Shown here one piece after another: positions 45,111-54,500 of a DNA stretch of 64,000 nt; position 1 is the stretch's first letter; every line of letters begins with the position of its first letter. The notes beneath the pieces are model-generated. The model did not search any database, was not told the DNA's origin, and saw only the letters and a list, made by a program, of their open reading frames with translations. The translations under genes were made by a program, and so were the position numbers. Source of the stretch: Alphaproteobacteria bacterium MedPE-SWcel (GTDB taxonomy: Bacteria > Pseudomonadota > Alphaproteobacteria > Rhodobacterales > Rhodobacteraceae); NCBI GenBank assembly GCA_001874255.1, contig MPDC01000018.1, positions 1-64,000 on the forward strand. Direction: 5' to 3'.

Positions 45111-46283
45111 ATGAATTTCGACACGATCACCGACCGCCGCGGGACCCATTGCGCAAAATGGGATATGATGGAGCCGCTCTACGGCGTGTCGCCCGACGAC
45201 GGCCTGGCCATGTGGGTGGCCGATACGGATTTTCAGGTGCCCGAGGTGGTCTCGGCGCGGCTGCGCGAGATGGCGGATCATGGCATCTATGGCTATGTCA
45301 ACCGCGAGTCGGAGTACAAAGGCGCGATCCAGTGGTGGATGGAACACCGGCACGGCTGGCAGGTCGATGCGGATGCGATTTTCACCACCACCGGCCTAGT
45401 GAACGGGGTCGGTCTCTGTCTCGATACTTTCACGCAGGCGGGCGACGGCATTGTCCTGTTCACCCCTGTCTATCACGCCTTTGCCAAGGTCATCCGCCTT
45501 GCCGGGCGCGAGGTGGTGGAATGCCCGATGGTGGTGGAGGATGGTCTCTATACCATGGACTTTGCCGCCTATGACGCGCAAATGACCGGCCGCGAGAAAA
45601 TGGTGATCCTGTGCTCGCCCCATAATCCCGGCGGCCGGGTCTGGACGCAGGCGGAATTGCAGGGCGTCGCCGATTTCTGCAAACGCCATGACCTTTTGCT
45701 GATTTCCGACGAGATCCACCATGATCTGGTGTTTGGCGACGCGCGTCACATCCCGATGCCGCTGGCCGCGCCGGAGATCAGCGACCGGCTGATCATGCTG
45801 ACCGCGCCGTCAAAGACCTTCAACTTTGCGGGGCTTCATACCGGGCAGGTCATCCTGCCGGATGAGGGGCTGCGCGAGCGGTTCCGCCGACGGATGCTGG
45901 CGATTTATCTGCAGGGAAATTCCGCGGGCGAGACGGCGACGATTGCGGCCTATTCCCCCGAGGGTGTCGCCTATGTCGAGGCGCTGCTGCCCTATCTCGA
46001 TGGCAACCGCAAGCTGTTCGACGCTGCCGTCAACGCCATTCCGGGCCTGAAGTCGATGGAGCTTCAATCCACATATCTGGCGTGGGTGGATTTTTCCGGC
46101 ACTGGCATGAGCCGCGAGGACTTCACCCGGCGGGTCGAACAGGGCGCGCGGATCGCCGCGAACCATGGCACCACATTCGGCAGCGGCGGAGAGAACTGTC
46201 TTCGGTTCAACCTCGGCACCCAGAGGGCGCGTGTCCAGGAGGCCTGTGACCGGCTGACGCAGGCTTTTTCGGACCTTCAGTAG
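45111..46283 (+). CDS. MalY/PatB-family PLP-dependent aminotransferase or C-S lyase
   Basis: Fold-type I PLP enzyme, 390 residues, probably cleaving cystathionine or cysteine conjugates (beta C-S lyase). The PLP-binding Lys is in TAPSKTFNFAGLHTG, and LCSPHNPGGRVW and MWVADTDFQVPE are MalY/PatB hallmarks. It starts with ATG at 45111. It is divergent from the deformylase genes; its stop lies in a 13-bp tandem repeat. Confidence 0.93.
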   Translation: MNFDTITDRRGTHCAKWDMMEPLYGVSPDDGLAMWVADTDFQVPEVVSARLREMADHGIYGYVNRESEYKGAIQWWMEHRHGWQVDADAIFTTTGLVNGVGLCLDTFTQAGDGIVLFTPVYHAFAKVIRLAGREVVECPMVVEDGLYTMDFAAYDAQMTGREKMVILCSPHNPGGRVWTQAELQGVADFCKRHDLLLISDEIHHDLVFGDARHIPMPLAAPEISDRLIMLTAPSKTFNFAGLHTGQVILPDEGLRERFRRRMLAIYLQGNSAGETATIAAYSPEGVAYVEALLPYLDGNRKLFDAAVNAIPGLKSMELQSTYLAWVDFSGTGMSREDFTRRVEQGARIAANHGTTFGSGGENCLRFNLGTQRARVQEACDRLTQAFSDLQ

Positions 46284-46303
46284 AGCCCTGCAGTAGAGCC
46301 GCG
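46278..46303. repeat. 13-bp tandem repeat at the MalY-type gene stop
   Basis: cagtagagccctg (46278-46290) and cagtagagccgcg (46291-46303); the TAG of the first copy is the stop codon of the lyase gene and an extra TAG follows in the second. Confidence 0.8.
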
Positions 46304-46324
46304 CCGTCGGTGGGACATGCGGTC

Positions 46325-46374
46325 TTCGCTTCGGGTCAAGTTCGCTTCGGGTCACGTTCTCGCTCCCGGTCAAG
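46325..46374. repeat. 16-bp tandem repeat, three copies, downstream of the lyase gene
   Basis: ttcgcttcgggtcaag (46325-46340), ttcgcttcgggtcacg (46341-46356) and a weaker third copy to 46374. A further isolated copy, tttgcttcgggtcaga, lies at 46405-46420. Confidence 0.88.
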
Positions 46375-46480
46375 GGCGAAGTCTGCGGCCCGTCTTCATC
46401 ACCCTTTGCTTCGGGTCAGACCCGATACCTGCGGCCCTGCATCCTCTTGCGGGGCCTGACCGATTGCGGGGTCCTGACCG

Positions 46481-46846
46481 TCAGCTGTCGCCCCAGGCAT
46501 CATGGCTCAGCAATCCGATCGGCGCATCCGGCGCCCGGTAGAAATCCAGCGGCGCGGTTTCGGAGGCGGCCGTCGCACGTTTGAACTCGTATCGCATCTC
46601 GCCACTGTCTGCTTCTGACGCCACGATCAGACATTGCGACAGGTGGCACGACCCTTCATAAAGATCCACCAGCCCGCGCAGCTGCGGCACGCGCTCGGCC
46701 TCGACGGCGAAGCCGCCATCCCATTTGCGCAACACCGGAAAGATCTCGTTCTGCACATGGACGCGCAGGCGATTCTTTTTCTTCTGCCCCTGCCGGCGGG
46801 CCATGTCCAACGCATCCTGTACGGACTGCGGAATAAAAGTGGTCAT
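46481..46846 (-). CDS. Conserved-looking hypothetical protein
   Basis: A 121-residue protein of unknown function. It begins MTTFIPQSVQDALDMARRQGQKKKNRLRV, with a basic KKKNR patch, followed by alternating hydrophobic strands (VHVQNEIFPVLRKW, FAVEAERVPQLRGLVDLYEG, CLIVASEADSGEMRYEFKRAT). No signal or membrane helix. The ATG at 46846 has a GGGGGG tract a few bases ahead; the frame is open upstream but enters repeat-rich spacer. It looks like a real gene from codon use and a plausible start, but I recognise no family. Confidence 0.65.
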   Translation of the reverse strand: MTTFIPQSVQDALDMARRQGQKKKNRLRVHVQNEIFPVLRKWDGGFAVEAERVPQLRGLVDLYEGSCHLSQCLIVASEADSGEMRYEFKRATAASETAPLDFYRAPDAPIGLLSHDAWGDS

Positions 46847-47154
46847 CGACGTCCCCCCGACGGCTCTTGAGTCGGGAACAAAGATGGCCCGAATTTCGCT
46901 AAAATCAAGTGAAGACAGCTGTGACATCCGGTCGCCAACCAAGGTGTTGTTCCGGCGCCGCGTCCGGGACCGCCGAAACGCGCGGCAGCCCCGGACCGTG
47001 GCGCTGCGGATCGGGACCGTCGAGTGGGACCGTCGATTGGGACTGTCGATTGGGACTGTGCGCCGGTGCAGAGGCCCTGCGCATGGGCACGGGTAGCCGT
47101 CGCGCCCCTCGCCTCCTATCCTTTGTTCCATGACATGGAGAGCGAGGGCGACGG
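46847..47154. other. Gene-free spacer with a tandem repeat
   Basis: A 308-bp divergent spacer between the hypothetical gene and the glutathione transferase gene. It contains the 13-bp array at 47013-47062 and no other clear feature; the yqjG ribosome site GAGGG lies at its right edge. Confidence 0.5.
47013..47062. repeat. 13-bp tandem repeat, about 3.8 copies
   Basis: gggaccgtcgagt (47013), gggaccgtcgatt (47026), gggactgtcgatt (47039), then gggactgtgcg (47052), in the spacer ahead of the yqjG-type gene. Confidence 0.9.
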
Positions 47155-48129
47155 ATGGGACTTCTGGTTGACGGCGAATGGCAAGATGTTTGGTATGATA
47201 CGAAATCGCAGGGCGGCGCGTTCAAACGGTCCGCGGCGCAGTTTCGCAACTGGCTGAGCTCTGATGGCCAGGCCGGTCCCGACGGCCAGCCCGGTTTCAA
47301 GGCGCAAAGCGGGCGCTACCATCTCTATGTGTCCTATGCCTGCCCCTGGGCGCATCGCACGCTTATCTTCCGCAAGCTCAAGGGGTTGGAGGATCATATC
47401 AGCCTGTCGGTGGTGCATCCGGACATGCTCGACAAGGGCTGGACGTTTGAGACAGATTCCCATGGCGCCACGGGCGATGACCTGTTCGGCTTTGACCTGA
47501 TGCATCAGGTCTATACCAAAGCGGATCCGAACTATTCCGGGCGGGTCACGGTGCCGGTTCTCTGGGACAAGGAACAGAACACCATTGTCAGCAATGAGAG
47601 CGCCGACATCATCCGGATGTTCAATTCCGCCTTTGACGAGATCACCGGCAATACGCTGGATTTCTGGCCCGAGGACCTGCGTGAGCCGATCGAAGCAATC
47701 AACGCCCGCGTCTATGATACGGTGAACAACGGTGTCTATAAATCGGGTTTTGCCACCACCCAGGAGGCCTATGACGCCGCGGTCATGCCGCTGTTTGACA
47801 GTCTCGACTGGCTCGAGGATCTGCTGAGCCAGCATCGCTATCTGCTCGGCGACGCGCTGACGGAGGCCGATTGGCGGCTGTTCACCACCCTCTTGCGGTT
47901 CGATCCGGTCTATCATCTGCATTTCAAATGCAACCGCCGGCGGCTGGTCGACTATCCCAACCTCTGGGCCTACACGCGCGAGCTGTACCAGATGCCCGGC
48001 GTCGCCGAGACCGTGGTGATGCCGCATATCGTGCGCCACTATCACTACAGCCACGACACCATCAATCCAAACCGCATCCTGCCGATCAATCCTGACCTCG
48101 ACTGGACCGCACCGCATCATCGCGGCTGA
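47155..48129 (+). CDS. yqjG: Glutathionyl-hydroquinone reductase (Xi-class glutathione transferase)
   Basis: Reduces glutathionyl-hydroquinones with glutathione, 324 residues. The active-site Cys is in YACPWAHRTLIF, and DRYLLGDALTEADWRLF-like GDALTEADWRLFTTLLRFDPVY with YPNLWAYTRELYQ are hallmarks of the YqjG/ECM4 group. The ATG at 47155 follows GAGGG at 6 bases. A single-gene unit. Confidence 0.94.
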   Translation: MGLLVDGEWQDVWYDTKSQGGAFKRSAAQFRNWLSSDGQAGPDGQPGFKAQSGRYHLYVSYACPWAHRTLIFRKLKGLEDHISLSVVHPDMLDKGWTFETDSHGATGDDLFGFDLMHQVYTKADPNYSGRVTVPVLWDKEQNTIVSNESADIIRMFNSAFDEITGNTLDFWPEDLREPIEAINARVYDTVNNGVYKSGFATTQEAYDAAVMPLFDSLDWLEDLLSQHRYLLGDALTEADWRLFTTLLRFDPVYHLHFKCNRRRLVDYPNLWAYTRELYQMPGVAETVVMPHIVRHYHYSHDTINPNRILPINPDLDWTAPHHRG

Positions 48130-48248
48130 GACCCGCTCTCTTCTGCAGCAGATCGTCCGCCGGGGGGACTTGCTACCGCGCTTGATTTATCGGGCGGGCT
48201 GGGACATATCCTGCGCGTAACCGCATATGATACAGGGGCCGTCCCGCC

Positions 48249-49271
48249 ATGGCAGAACGCCACATCACTGCCCCGCCTCCCCAGGTGCAGACGCCGGGGT
48301 CTGCGCGCTCCGCGACCGAGGCTGACGCGGCAGGCCGGGGACGGGATCACGGGGGCAACCTCGGCGCCGCGATGGCCCGGTTCGGCGGCACCCGCGCGGA
48401 GTGGATCGACCTCTCGACCGGGATCAACCCGGCGCCCTACCCCCTGCCACCGATGCGGGACGAAGACTGGACCGCCCTGCCCGACAGCGCGGCACAGGAT
48501 GCGTTGATCGATGCGGCGCGGTCGTTCTGGAACGTCCCGCCTGAGGCCGCCATTCTGGCCGCGCCGGGCGCCTCGGCGCTGATTGCCCGCCTGCCGTCCC
48601 TGCGTCCGGCCGGCAGGGTGCGGATCACAACCCCAACCTACAACGAACACGCCGCAGCCTTCGACCACCACGGCTGGCAGATCAGCGAGGAAGGCCCTGC
48701 CGAGGCCCAGGTGGTGGTCCATCCCAACAACCCGGACGGCCGTCTGTGGCTGGCGGATGAGCTGCGCACGCCGTTTTGCGTGATTGACGAAAGTTTCTGC
48801 GATATCTGCCCGGATCAGAGCCTGATCGCCCGCGCCGCGACGCCCGGCACCGTCATCCTCAAGAGCTTTGGCAAATTCTGGGGGCTGGCCGGCCTGCGGC
48901 TGGGCTTTGCCATTGGCGACCCGGAGCTGATCGCCGGGCTGAGCGCCGCCATTGGGCCCTGGCCCGTATCCGGCCCGGCGCTGCGCACCGGCACCCATGC
49001 GCTCAGGGATCAGGACTGGGCGGCGGCGACGCGTCTGCAACTGGCGGATGCGGCCTCTCGTCTCGACCAGTTGATGCAGGCGGCAGGCGCGCAGACCGTT
49101 GGCGGCACCGACCTGTTCCGGCTCTATGATGTGGAGGATGCGCAGATCTGGCAGATCCGTCTGGCCCGCGCTCACGTCTGGAGCCGCATCTTCCCCTATT
49201 CCACCCGCTACCTGCGCCTTGGACTGCCACCGGAGGCGCGCTGGACCCAACTGGAGACCGCCCTCGCATGA
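48249..49271 (+). CDS. cobC: Threonine-phosphate decarboxylase-type aminotransferase of cobalamin synthesis
   Basis: PLP enzyme expected to provide (R)-1-amino-2-propanol phosphate for the nucleotide loop of cobalamin, 340 residues (cobC in Pseudomonas denitrificans naming; cobD in Salmonella). The N-terminus has [14 protein letters not shown] and [14 protein letters not shown]; the PLP Lys is in [17 protein letters not shown]. Its stop overlaps cobD by four bases. I see no cobalamin riboswitch in the 119 bp upstream. Confidence 0.93.
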   Translation: MAERHITAPPPQVQTPGSARSATEADAAGRGRDHGGNLGAAMARFGGTRAEWIDLSTGINPAPYPLPPMRDEDWTALPDSAAQDALIDAARSFWNVPPEAAILAAPGASALIARLPSLRPAGRVRITTPTYNEHAAAFDHHGWQISEEGPAEAQVVVHPNNPDGRLWLADELRTPFCVIDESFCDICPDQSLIARAATPGTVILKSFGKFWGLAGLRLGFAIGDPELIAGLSAAIGPWPVSGPALRTGTHALRDQDWAAATRLQLADAASRLDQLMQAAGAQTVGGTDLFRLYDVEDAQIWQIRLARAHVWSRIFPYSTRYLRLGLPPEARWTQLETALA

Positions 49272-50179
49272 GCACTGCCCTGCTGTTGATCCCCTCGCTG
49301 ATCCTCGATGCCACCTTCGGAGAGCCAAAATGGCTGTGGTCGCGGATGCCGCATCCTGCGGTTTTGATGGGGCAGCTGGTGCAGCTATTGGACGACCGGC
49401 TGAACGACGGCGAGGGGCGACGGGGCAAGGGGATGATGGCCGTTGCGGTGCTGGTGCTCACCGGCCTGATCCTCGGATGGGTGCTGTCGTGGTTCGGCGG
49501 GCTGGCCTCGCTGCTGATCGCCGCCATTCTGATCGCGCATCGCTCGCTGATCACCCATGTGCGGGACGTTGCCAAGGGCCTGCGCCGGAGCCTGCCCGAC
49601 GGACGCGCCGCTGTGGCACAGATTGTCAGCCGGGACACCGACCGGATGACAGGTCCGCAGGTGGCCCGATCCGCCATCGAAAGCGGCGCCGAGAATTTTT
49701 CGGACGGGGTGATCGCCCCTGCCTTCTGGTTTCTGATTGGCGGCCTGCCGGGGCTGCTGGTCTACAAGCTGATCAACACCGCCGACAGCATGATCGGATA
49801 TCGCACCGAAACCTACGAGGATTTCGGCTGGGCCGCGGCCCGGCTGGACGATCTGCTGAACCTGATCCCGGCCCGGCTGAGTGCCGCGATAATCGCCATT
49901 GTATCGGGCTGTGGCCGCGACTGGAGCGAGATCGCGACCGATGCCCGCAAGCACCGCTCTCCCAACGCGGGCTGGCCCGAAGCGGCCATGGCCCGGGCGC
50001 TCGGCGTGGCGCTGGCCGGGCCCCGCTCCTACGAGGGTGAAATGCGGCCGTTCGCCTGGGTCCATGAGGCGGGCAGCAAAAGCGCCGATGCCCACGCCAT
50101 CGACCGTTGCACCGATATTCTGTGGAAATCCTGGGCCCTTGCCCTTCTGCTGACGGTTGCATTGGCCCTGCTGTTTTAG
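49268..50179 (+). CDS. cobD: Adenosylcobinamide-phosphate synthase, CbiB/CobD family
   Basis: Inner-membrane enzyme that attaches aminopropanol phosphate to adenosylcobyric acid, 303 residues. [44 protein letters not shown] and [15 protein letters not shown] are conserved blocks among several membrane helices. It overlaps cobC by four bases. Together with the PduO-type adenosyltransferase at 5.7 kb these are the cobalamin genes in the window. Confidence 0.95.
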   Translation: MSTALLLIPSLILDATFGEPKWLWSRMPHPAVLMGQLVQLLDDRLNDGEGRRGKGMMAVAVLVLTGLILGWVLSWFGGLASLLIAAILIAHRSLITHVRDVAKGLRRSLPDGRAAVAQIVSRDTDRMTGPQVARSAIESGAENFSDGVIAPAFWFLIGGLPGLLVYKLINTADSMIGYRTETYEDFGWAAARLDDLLNLIPARLSAAIIAIVSGCGRDWSEIATDARKHRSPNAGWPEAAMARALGVALAGPRSYEGEMRPFAWVHEAGSKSADAHAIDRCTDILWKSWALALLLTVALALLF

Positions 50180-50220
50180 ATAGTGTCTGCCGCGACTGCC
50201 CTGATCAAAGGACGACGGCC

Positions 50221-51468
50221 ATGCGTGCGCTGACTAGCCCCAAAGCGGTTCTGCACCGCATCGCCCCGATCACGCCTCTGGCCAAGGTGCTGTCTCTGGC
50301 CAAATCGCTGTCTGTGGCCCTGCCTCTGACGCTGGTGCCGAGCCTGTCCGCCGCCCAATGCGGTGGCCAGTTCCCGGATTTCGTGCGTCACCTGAAGGAC
50401 GAGGCCGTCACCGCGGGCTATGCCATCAGGACGGTGAACGGGTTTTTCGCAGGCGTTGCCCAGGACCCCAAGGTCCTGCGTGCCGATCGCGCACAGGGCG
50501 TTTTCCAGAAACCGTTCATTGAATTTTCGCGACGGCTCATTTCGCAGGACCGCCTGACCCGTGGCCTGCGGAAATCAAAAGAGTTCGACAAGATCTTTGA
50601 CCGGATCGAGACCACATACGGCATAGATCGCGGCGTGTTGTTGGCGTTTTGGGCCTTTGAGACCGACTACGGCGCGTTTCAGGGGGATTTCAACACGCGC
50701 AACGCATTGGTGACGCTCGCCCATGATTGTCGGCGGCCGGAGCTGTTCCGCCCGCAGATCTTTTACGCGCTGGAGCTCTACCGCAAGGGGGATTTCGATC
50801 CCGCCCGCACCACCGGCGCCTGGGCGGGTGAAGTCGGCATGGTGCAGATGCTGCCGGGCGATATTCTGGAGCATGGGGTAGATGCCGATGGCGACGGCCA
50901 TGTGACGCTCAAGACCTCTGCCGCCGATGCGCTGATGTCCGGCGCGCGCATGCTTGCCGGGCTGGGGTGGCGGCCGAACGAACCCTGGCTGCAGGAGGTG
51001 ACCGTGCCTGCGGGCATGGATGTGTCGCGCTCCGGCCCCGCCTACAAGACCCCAGTCGCGGAGTGGGCCGCCATGGGCGTGACACCACGGCAGGGTGAGT
51101 TTGCGATGAAGGATGCCAAGGTCTCGCTGTTGCTGCCGCAGGGGCACAAGGGGCCCGCATTTCTCGCCTACCCGAATTTCGACGTCTATTTTGAATGGAA
51201 CCAGAGCTTCACCTATGTGCTGACCGCAGCCTATTTTGCCACGCGCCTGGCCGGTGCTGCGGTCTATGATGCGGGCACTCCCGAAGACGGGCTATCGGGC
51301 GCGCAGATGAAGGACCTGCAGCGGCGTCTGCAGGCCCGCGGTCACGACGTCGGGGCCGTGGACGGCATTCTCGGGGCAAATACCAGAGCAGCGGTTCAGG
51401 CAGAACAGAAACGCCTTGGGATGCCTGCGGATGCCTGGCCGACCGAGGCGCTCCTGCGGGCGCTGTAG
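50221..51468 (+). CDS. Lytic murein transglycosylase (MltB type) with peptidoglycan-binding domain
   Basis: Periplasmic enzyme that cleaves the glycan strand with formation of 1,6-anhydro-MurNAc, 415 residues. A signal sequence ends around residue 45 (SLSAAQ). The catalytic Glu147 is in LAFWAFETDYGAFQG, with the family ARTTGAWAGEVGMVQMLP block later. The C-terminal 60 residues form a peptidoglycan-binding domain, MKDLQRRLQARGHDVGAVDG. The ATG at 50221 has AAGGAC ahead. It ends in a repeat-rich spacer shared with smc (convergent). Confidence 0.93.
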   Translation: MRALTSPKAVLHRIAPITPLAKVLSLAKSLSVALPLTLVPSLSAAQCGGQFPDFVRHLKDEAVTAGYAIRTVNGFFAGVAQDPKVLRADRAQGVFQKPFIEFSRRLISQDRLTRGLRKSKEFDKIFDRIETTYGIDRGVLLAFWAFETDYGAFQGDFNTRNALVTLAHDCRRPELFRPQIFYALELYRKGDFDPARTTGAWAGEVGMVQMLPGDILEHGVDADGDGHVTLKTSAADALMSGARMLAGLGWRPNEPWLQEVTVPAGMDVSRSGPAYKTPVAEWAAMGVTPRQGEFAMKDAKVSLLLPQGHKGPAFLAYPNFDVYFEWNQSFTYVLTAAYFATRLAGAAVYDAGTPEDGLSGAQMKDLQRRLQARGHDVGAVDGILGANTRAAVQAEQKRLGMPADAWPTEALLRAL

Positions 51469-51480
51469 CCTCTCGGCGCC

Positions 51481-51510
51481 GGTTCACTCTGCGACGGTTC
51501 ACTCTGCGAT
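51481..51510. repeat. 15-bp tandem duplication after the transglycosylase gene
   Basis: ggttcactctgcgac (51481-51495) and ggttcactctgcgat (51496-51510), 12 bp after the stop codon. Confidence 0.9.
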
Positions 51511-51537
51511 GGGTCTCTATTCCGGGCCAGAATCGTC

Positions 51538-51570
51538 CGTCAGCCCACCGTCGGGCCACCGTCAGCCCCC
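51538..51570. repeat. 11-bp tandem repeat, three copies, ending at the smc stop
   Basis: cgtcagcccac, cgtcgggccac and cgtcagccccc fill 51538-51570 exactly; the smc stop codon begins at the next base. Confidence 0.88.
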
Positions 51571-54500
51571 TCAGGCCACCAATGCCTCGGCCTTTTTCAG
51601 ATCGACAGAGACCAGCTGGCTGACCCCCTTCTCCTGCATGGTGACGCCAAAAAGGCGATCCATCCGCGCCATGGTCACCGCGTGGTGGGTGATGATCAGG
51701 AACCGCGTGTCGGTCTGGCGACACATCTCGTCGAGCAGATCGCAAAAGCGGGTCACATTGGCGTCGTCCAGCGGCGCGTCGACCTCGTCCAGCACGCAGA
51801 TCGGCGCCGGGTTCGACAGGAAGACCGCAAAGATCAACGCCATCGCTGTCAAAGTCTGCTCGCCGCCGGACAGCAGCGACAGGGTCGACAGTTTCTTGCC
51901 CGGCGGCTGGCACATGATCTCCAGCCCGGCGTCCAGCGGGTCATCGCTTTCGACCATCAGAAGGTTCGCTTCGCCACCGCCGAACAAATGCGTGAACAGC
52001 ATCGTGAACGAGGCGTTCACCTGTTCAAAAGCCGTCAACAGCCGCTCGCGCCCCTCCCGGTTGAGACTGGCAATACCGGAGCGCAGAGTCTTGACCGCCT
52101 CTTCGAGGTCCAGTTTCTCGGCCACCAGAGTGTCGTATTCTTCCTGCACCTCGCGGGCATCTTCTTCGGCCCGCAGGTTCACCGCCCCCAGCGCGTCGCG
52201 CTGGCGTTTGTGACGGTTGACCTCGACCTCCAGCTCCTCGGCGGTGGGCATGTCCTCCGGTGCCACGCCGAGCTTTTCGAGAAGCGCTTCGGGCGCCAGT
52301 TGCATCTCTTCCAAGATCCGCTCTGCGGTGGCGTCGACGGTCTCGCGGGCGGCCTCGGTGCGGGCCTCGGAACGGGCGCGGGCCTCGCGCGCCTCGGAGG
52401 CCAGCCGCTCCGCCTCGCGTTCGGTATGGACGGCCTCGCGCAGGATGCCCTCGGCGACAACGAGCGCCTCGGTGGCCTCTGACTTGCGGGTTTCCGCCTC
52501 CGCGATCTGGTCATTCAGCTCTTCGCGCATCTCGGCGATTTCACCGGGGACGGCCATCGCGTCCTCCAGCTCTTCGAGACTGGTCTCGCGACGCTCTTCC
52601 AGCTCTGAAATCCGCTTGTCGGCCGAGTCCAGCCGGTGCCGCCACCCCGAGATTTCCTTTGTCACCGTCTGCGCCCGCTTGGTGCGGGCCTCGCCCTCGC
52701 GGCGCAGCTCGTCCAGCGCCGAGCGATGTGACAGCATGGTGATCCGGGCCGCCTCGACGCTGTGTTTTATATCCTCGACCCGGGCGCGCGCTTCGGCCAG
52801 ATCGCCAAGCCCCGCCTGTGACGTTTCGGCCTCCTTCAGCTGCAACCGCGCGGTCATCGCGTCTTCTTCGTGACGGGCGACGGCAATGCCGAAATTCTCC
52901 AGCTTGCCTTCTGCGAGGTTGCGCTCCGCCTCGGCCCGGCTCAGGGCCCGCGCCGCATCGGCCACCCGCTGGTCAGCCGTCCGCCGGGCCTGACGGGCCG
53001 CCTGATCGGCGCGGGTCACCTCCTCCAGTTTGCGCATCAGGGTCTCATGCGCGGCCTGCGCCCCTTCCGTGCGGGCATTGGCGTGGGCCATATCCTGCTT
53101 GAGCGCCTCCAGGCGGTTCATCTGCTCCAGCCGCATGGCGGCGGCGGAGGGTGCATCCTCCGCCCAAGACCGGTAGCCGTCCCAGCGCCACAGGTCGCCC
53201 TCCGGCGTCACCAGCCGCTGACCCGGCTGCAGGGTCGGCTGCAGGCGCGCCGCGCTGTCCGGATCGACCACGCCGATCTGCGAAATCCGGCGCCAGAGCG
53301 CCTCCGGGCCGTCCACGAACTTGGCCAGAGGATCGGCCCCGTCCGGCAGCGGCATGTCACGGGCATAGGCCGGCAGATGGAGCCAGCCCGTCGGGCCGTC
53401 ACTCTCGGCCAATGGCGCCCGCAAGTCGTCGGCCAGAGCCGCGCCAAGCGCCTTTTCATAGCCGGGCGTGACCCGCAGGTCATCCATGACCTGCCCCCCC
53501 TCGGCCGTGTCGCGTTCCACCAGTTTCGCCAGCGCCGTGACTTCGGCCCGCAGGGCGCCAAGCTCGCCTTCGGCCTCGGAGCGCTGTGCCCGGGCCTCGG
53601 TTTCATGCGCCTGCGTCTGGGTGCGCAGTTCATCCGCTTCGGCCAGAGCCTCTTCGGCCAGTTCCGCCGCGTCCCGCGCCTCTTCCTCGGCTTCGACGGC
53701 CGTTTCAAACGCCTCTTCCGACCCGGCAAGCGCCTCCCGCGCGAGGCCCATGGCGGCCTGAGCCCGTGTGCCTTCTGCCTCTGCCCGGTCCAATGCGCGG
53801 CGGCAATCCTCGACCGATCGCTGCGCCGACTGGTGGCGGGCGGCGAGGCGGGCGACGTCTTCTGTCACCTGCGACAGGTGATCCTCGCCCGTCTGCAGGA
53901 TCACGGCAGAGTCCCTGGCCAGCTCTGCGGCTTCTTCCATGCGGTCCTCGTGGCCCTCGCCCGCCTTGGCCAGTTCCCGCTTTTCCCATTCCAGCCGCTC
54001 GATGGTCTCGCCCGCGTCCTTGTTGAGGCCGGTTTCGCGATCGATGTCATTGCCGAGCTGCTGGATCCGGTTGTTCAGCCGCTCGATGCTCTGGCGGGCC
54101 TGCGCTTCCTGATCAGACAGGGCATCGCGCTGCACCACAAAGCGCTGCAGGATCGCGGCCGCAATCGCCTCTTCCTCGCGCAGCGGTGGCAGGCTCTCTT
54201 CGGCGTCGGCGCGTTTGACCGCAGCCGCGCGGGCCAGCGCCTCTGCCTTGGCGGCCTGTGTCACCCGGATGCGCAGCTCGTCTTCGGCGCTGGCCCGGGC
54301 CTCGTCGGCCTCGCGCCAGCGGCGATACAGCAGCGTCCCCTCGGCCAGTCGCAGCTTTTCGCCAATTTCCCGGTAGCGCTGCGCCTGTTTCGCCTGCCGC
54401 CCCAATTGCCCGAGTTGGGTGGCCAGCTGTTCGATGACATCATCGACCCGCAACAGGTTCTGTTCGGTGCTGCGCAGCTTCAGCTCTGCCTCATGGCGCC

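Noticed and set aside
48130..48248. A cobalamin riboswitch ahead of cobC
   Set aside because: The 119 bp are too short and I see no conserved B12-box-like sequence.
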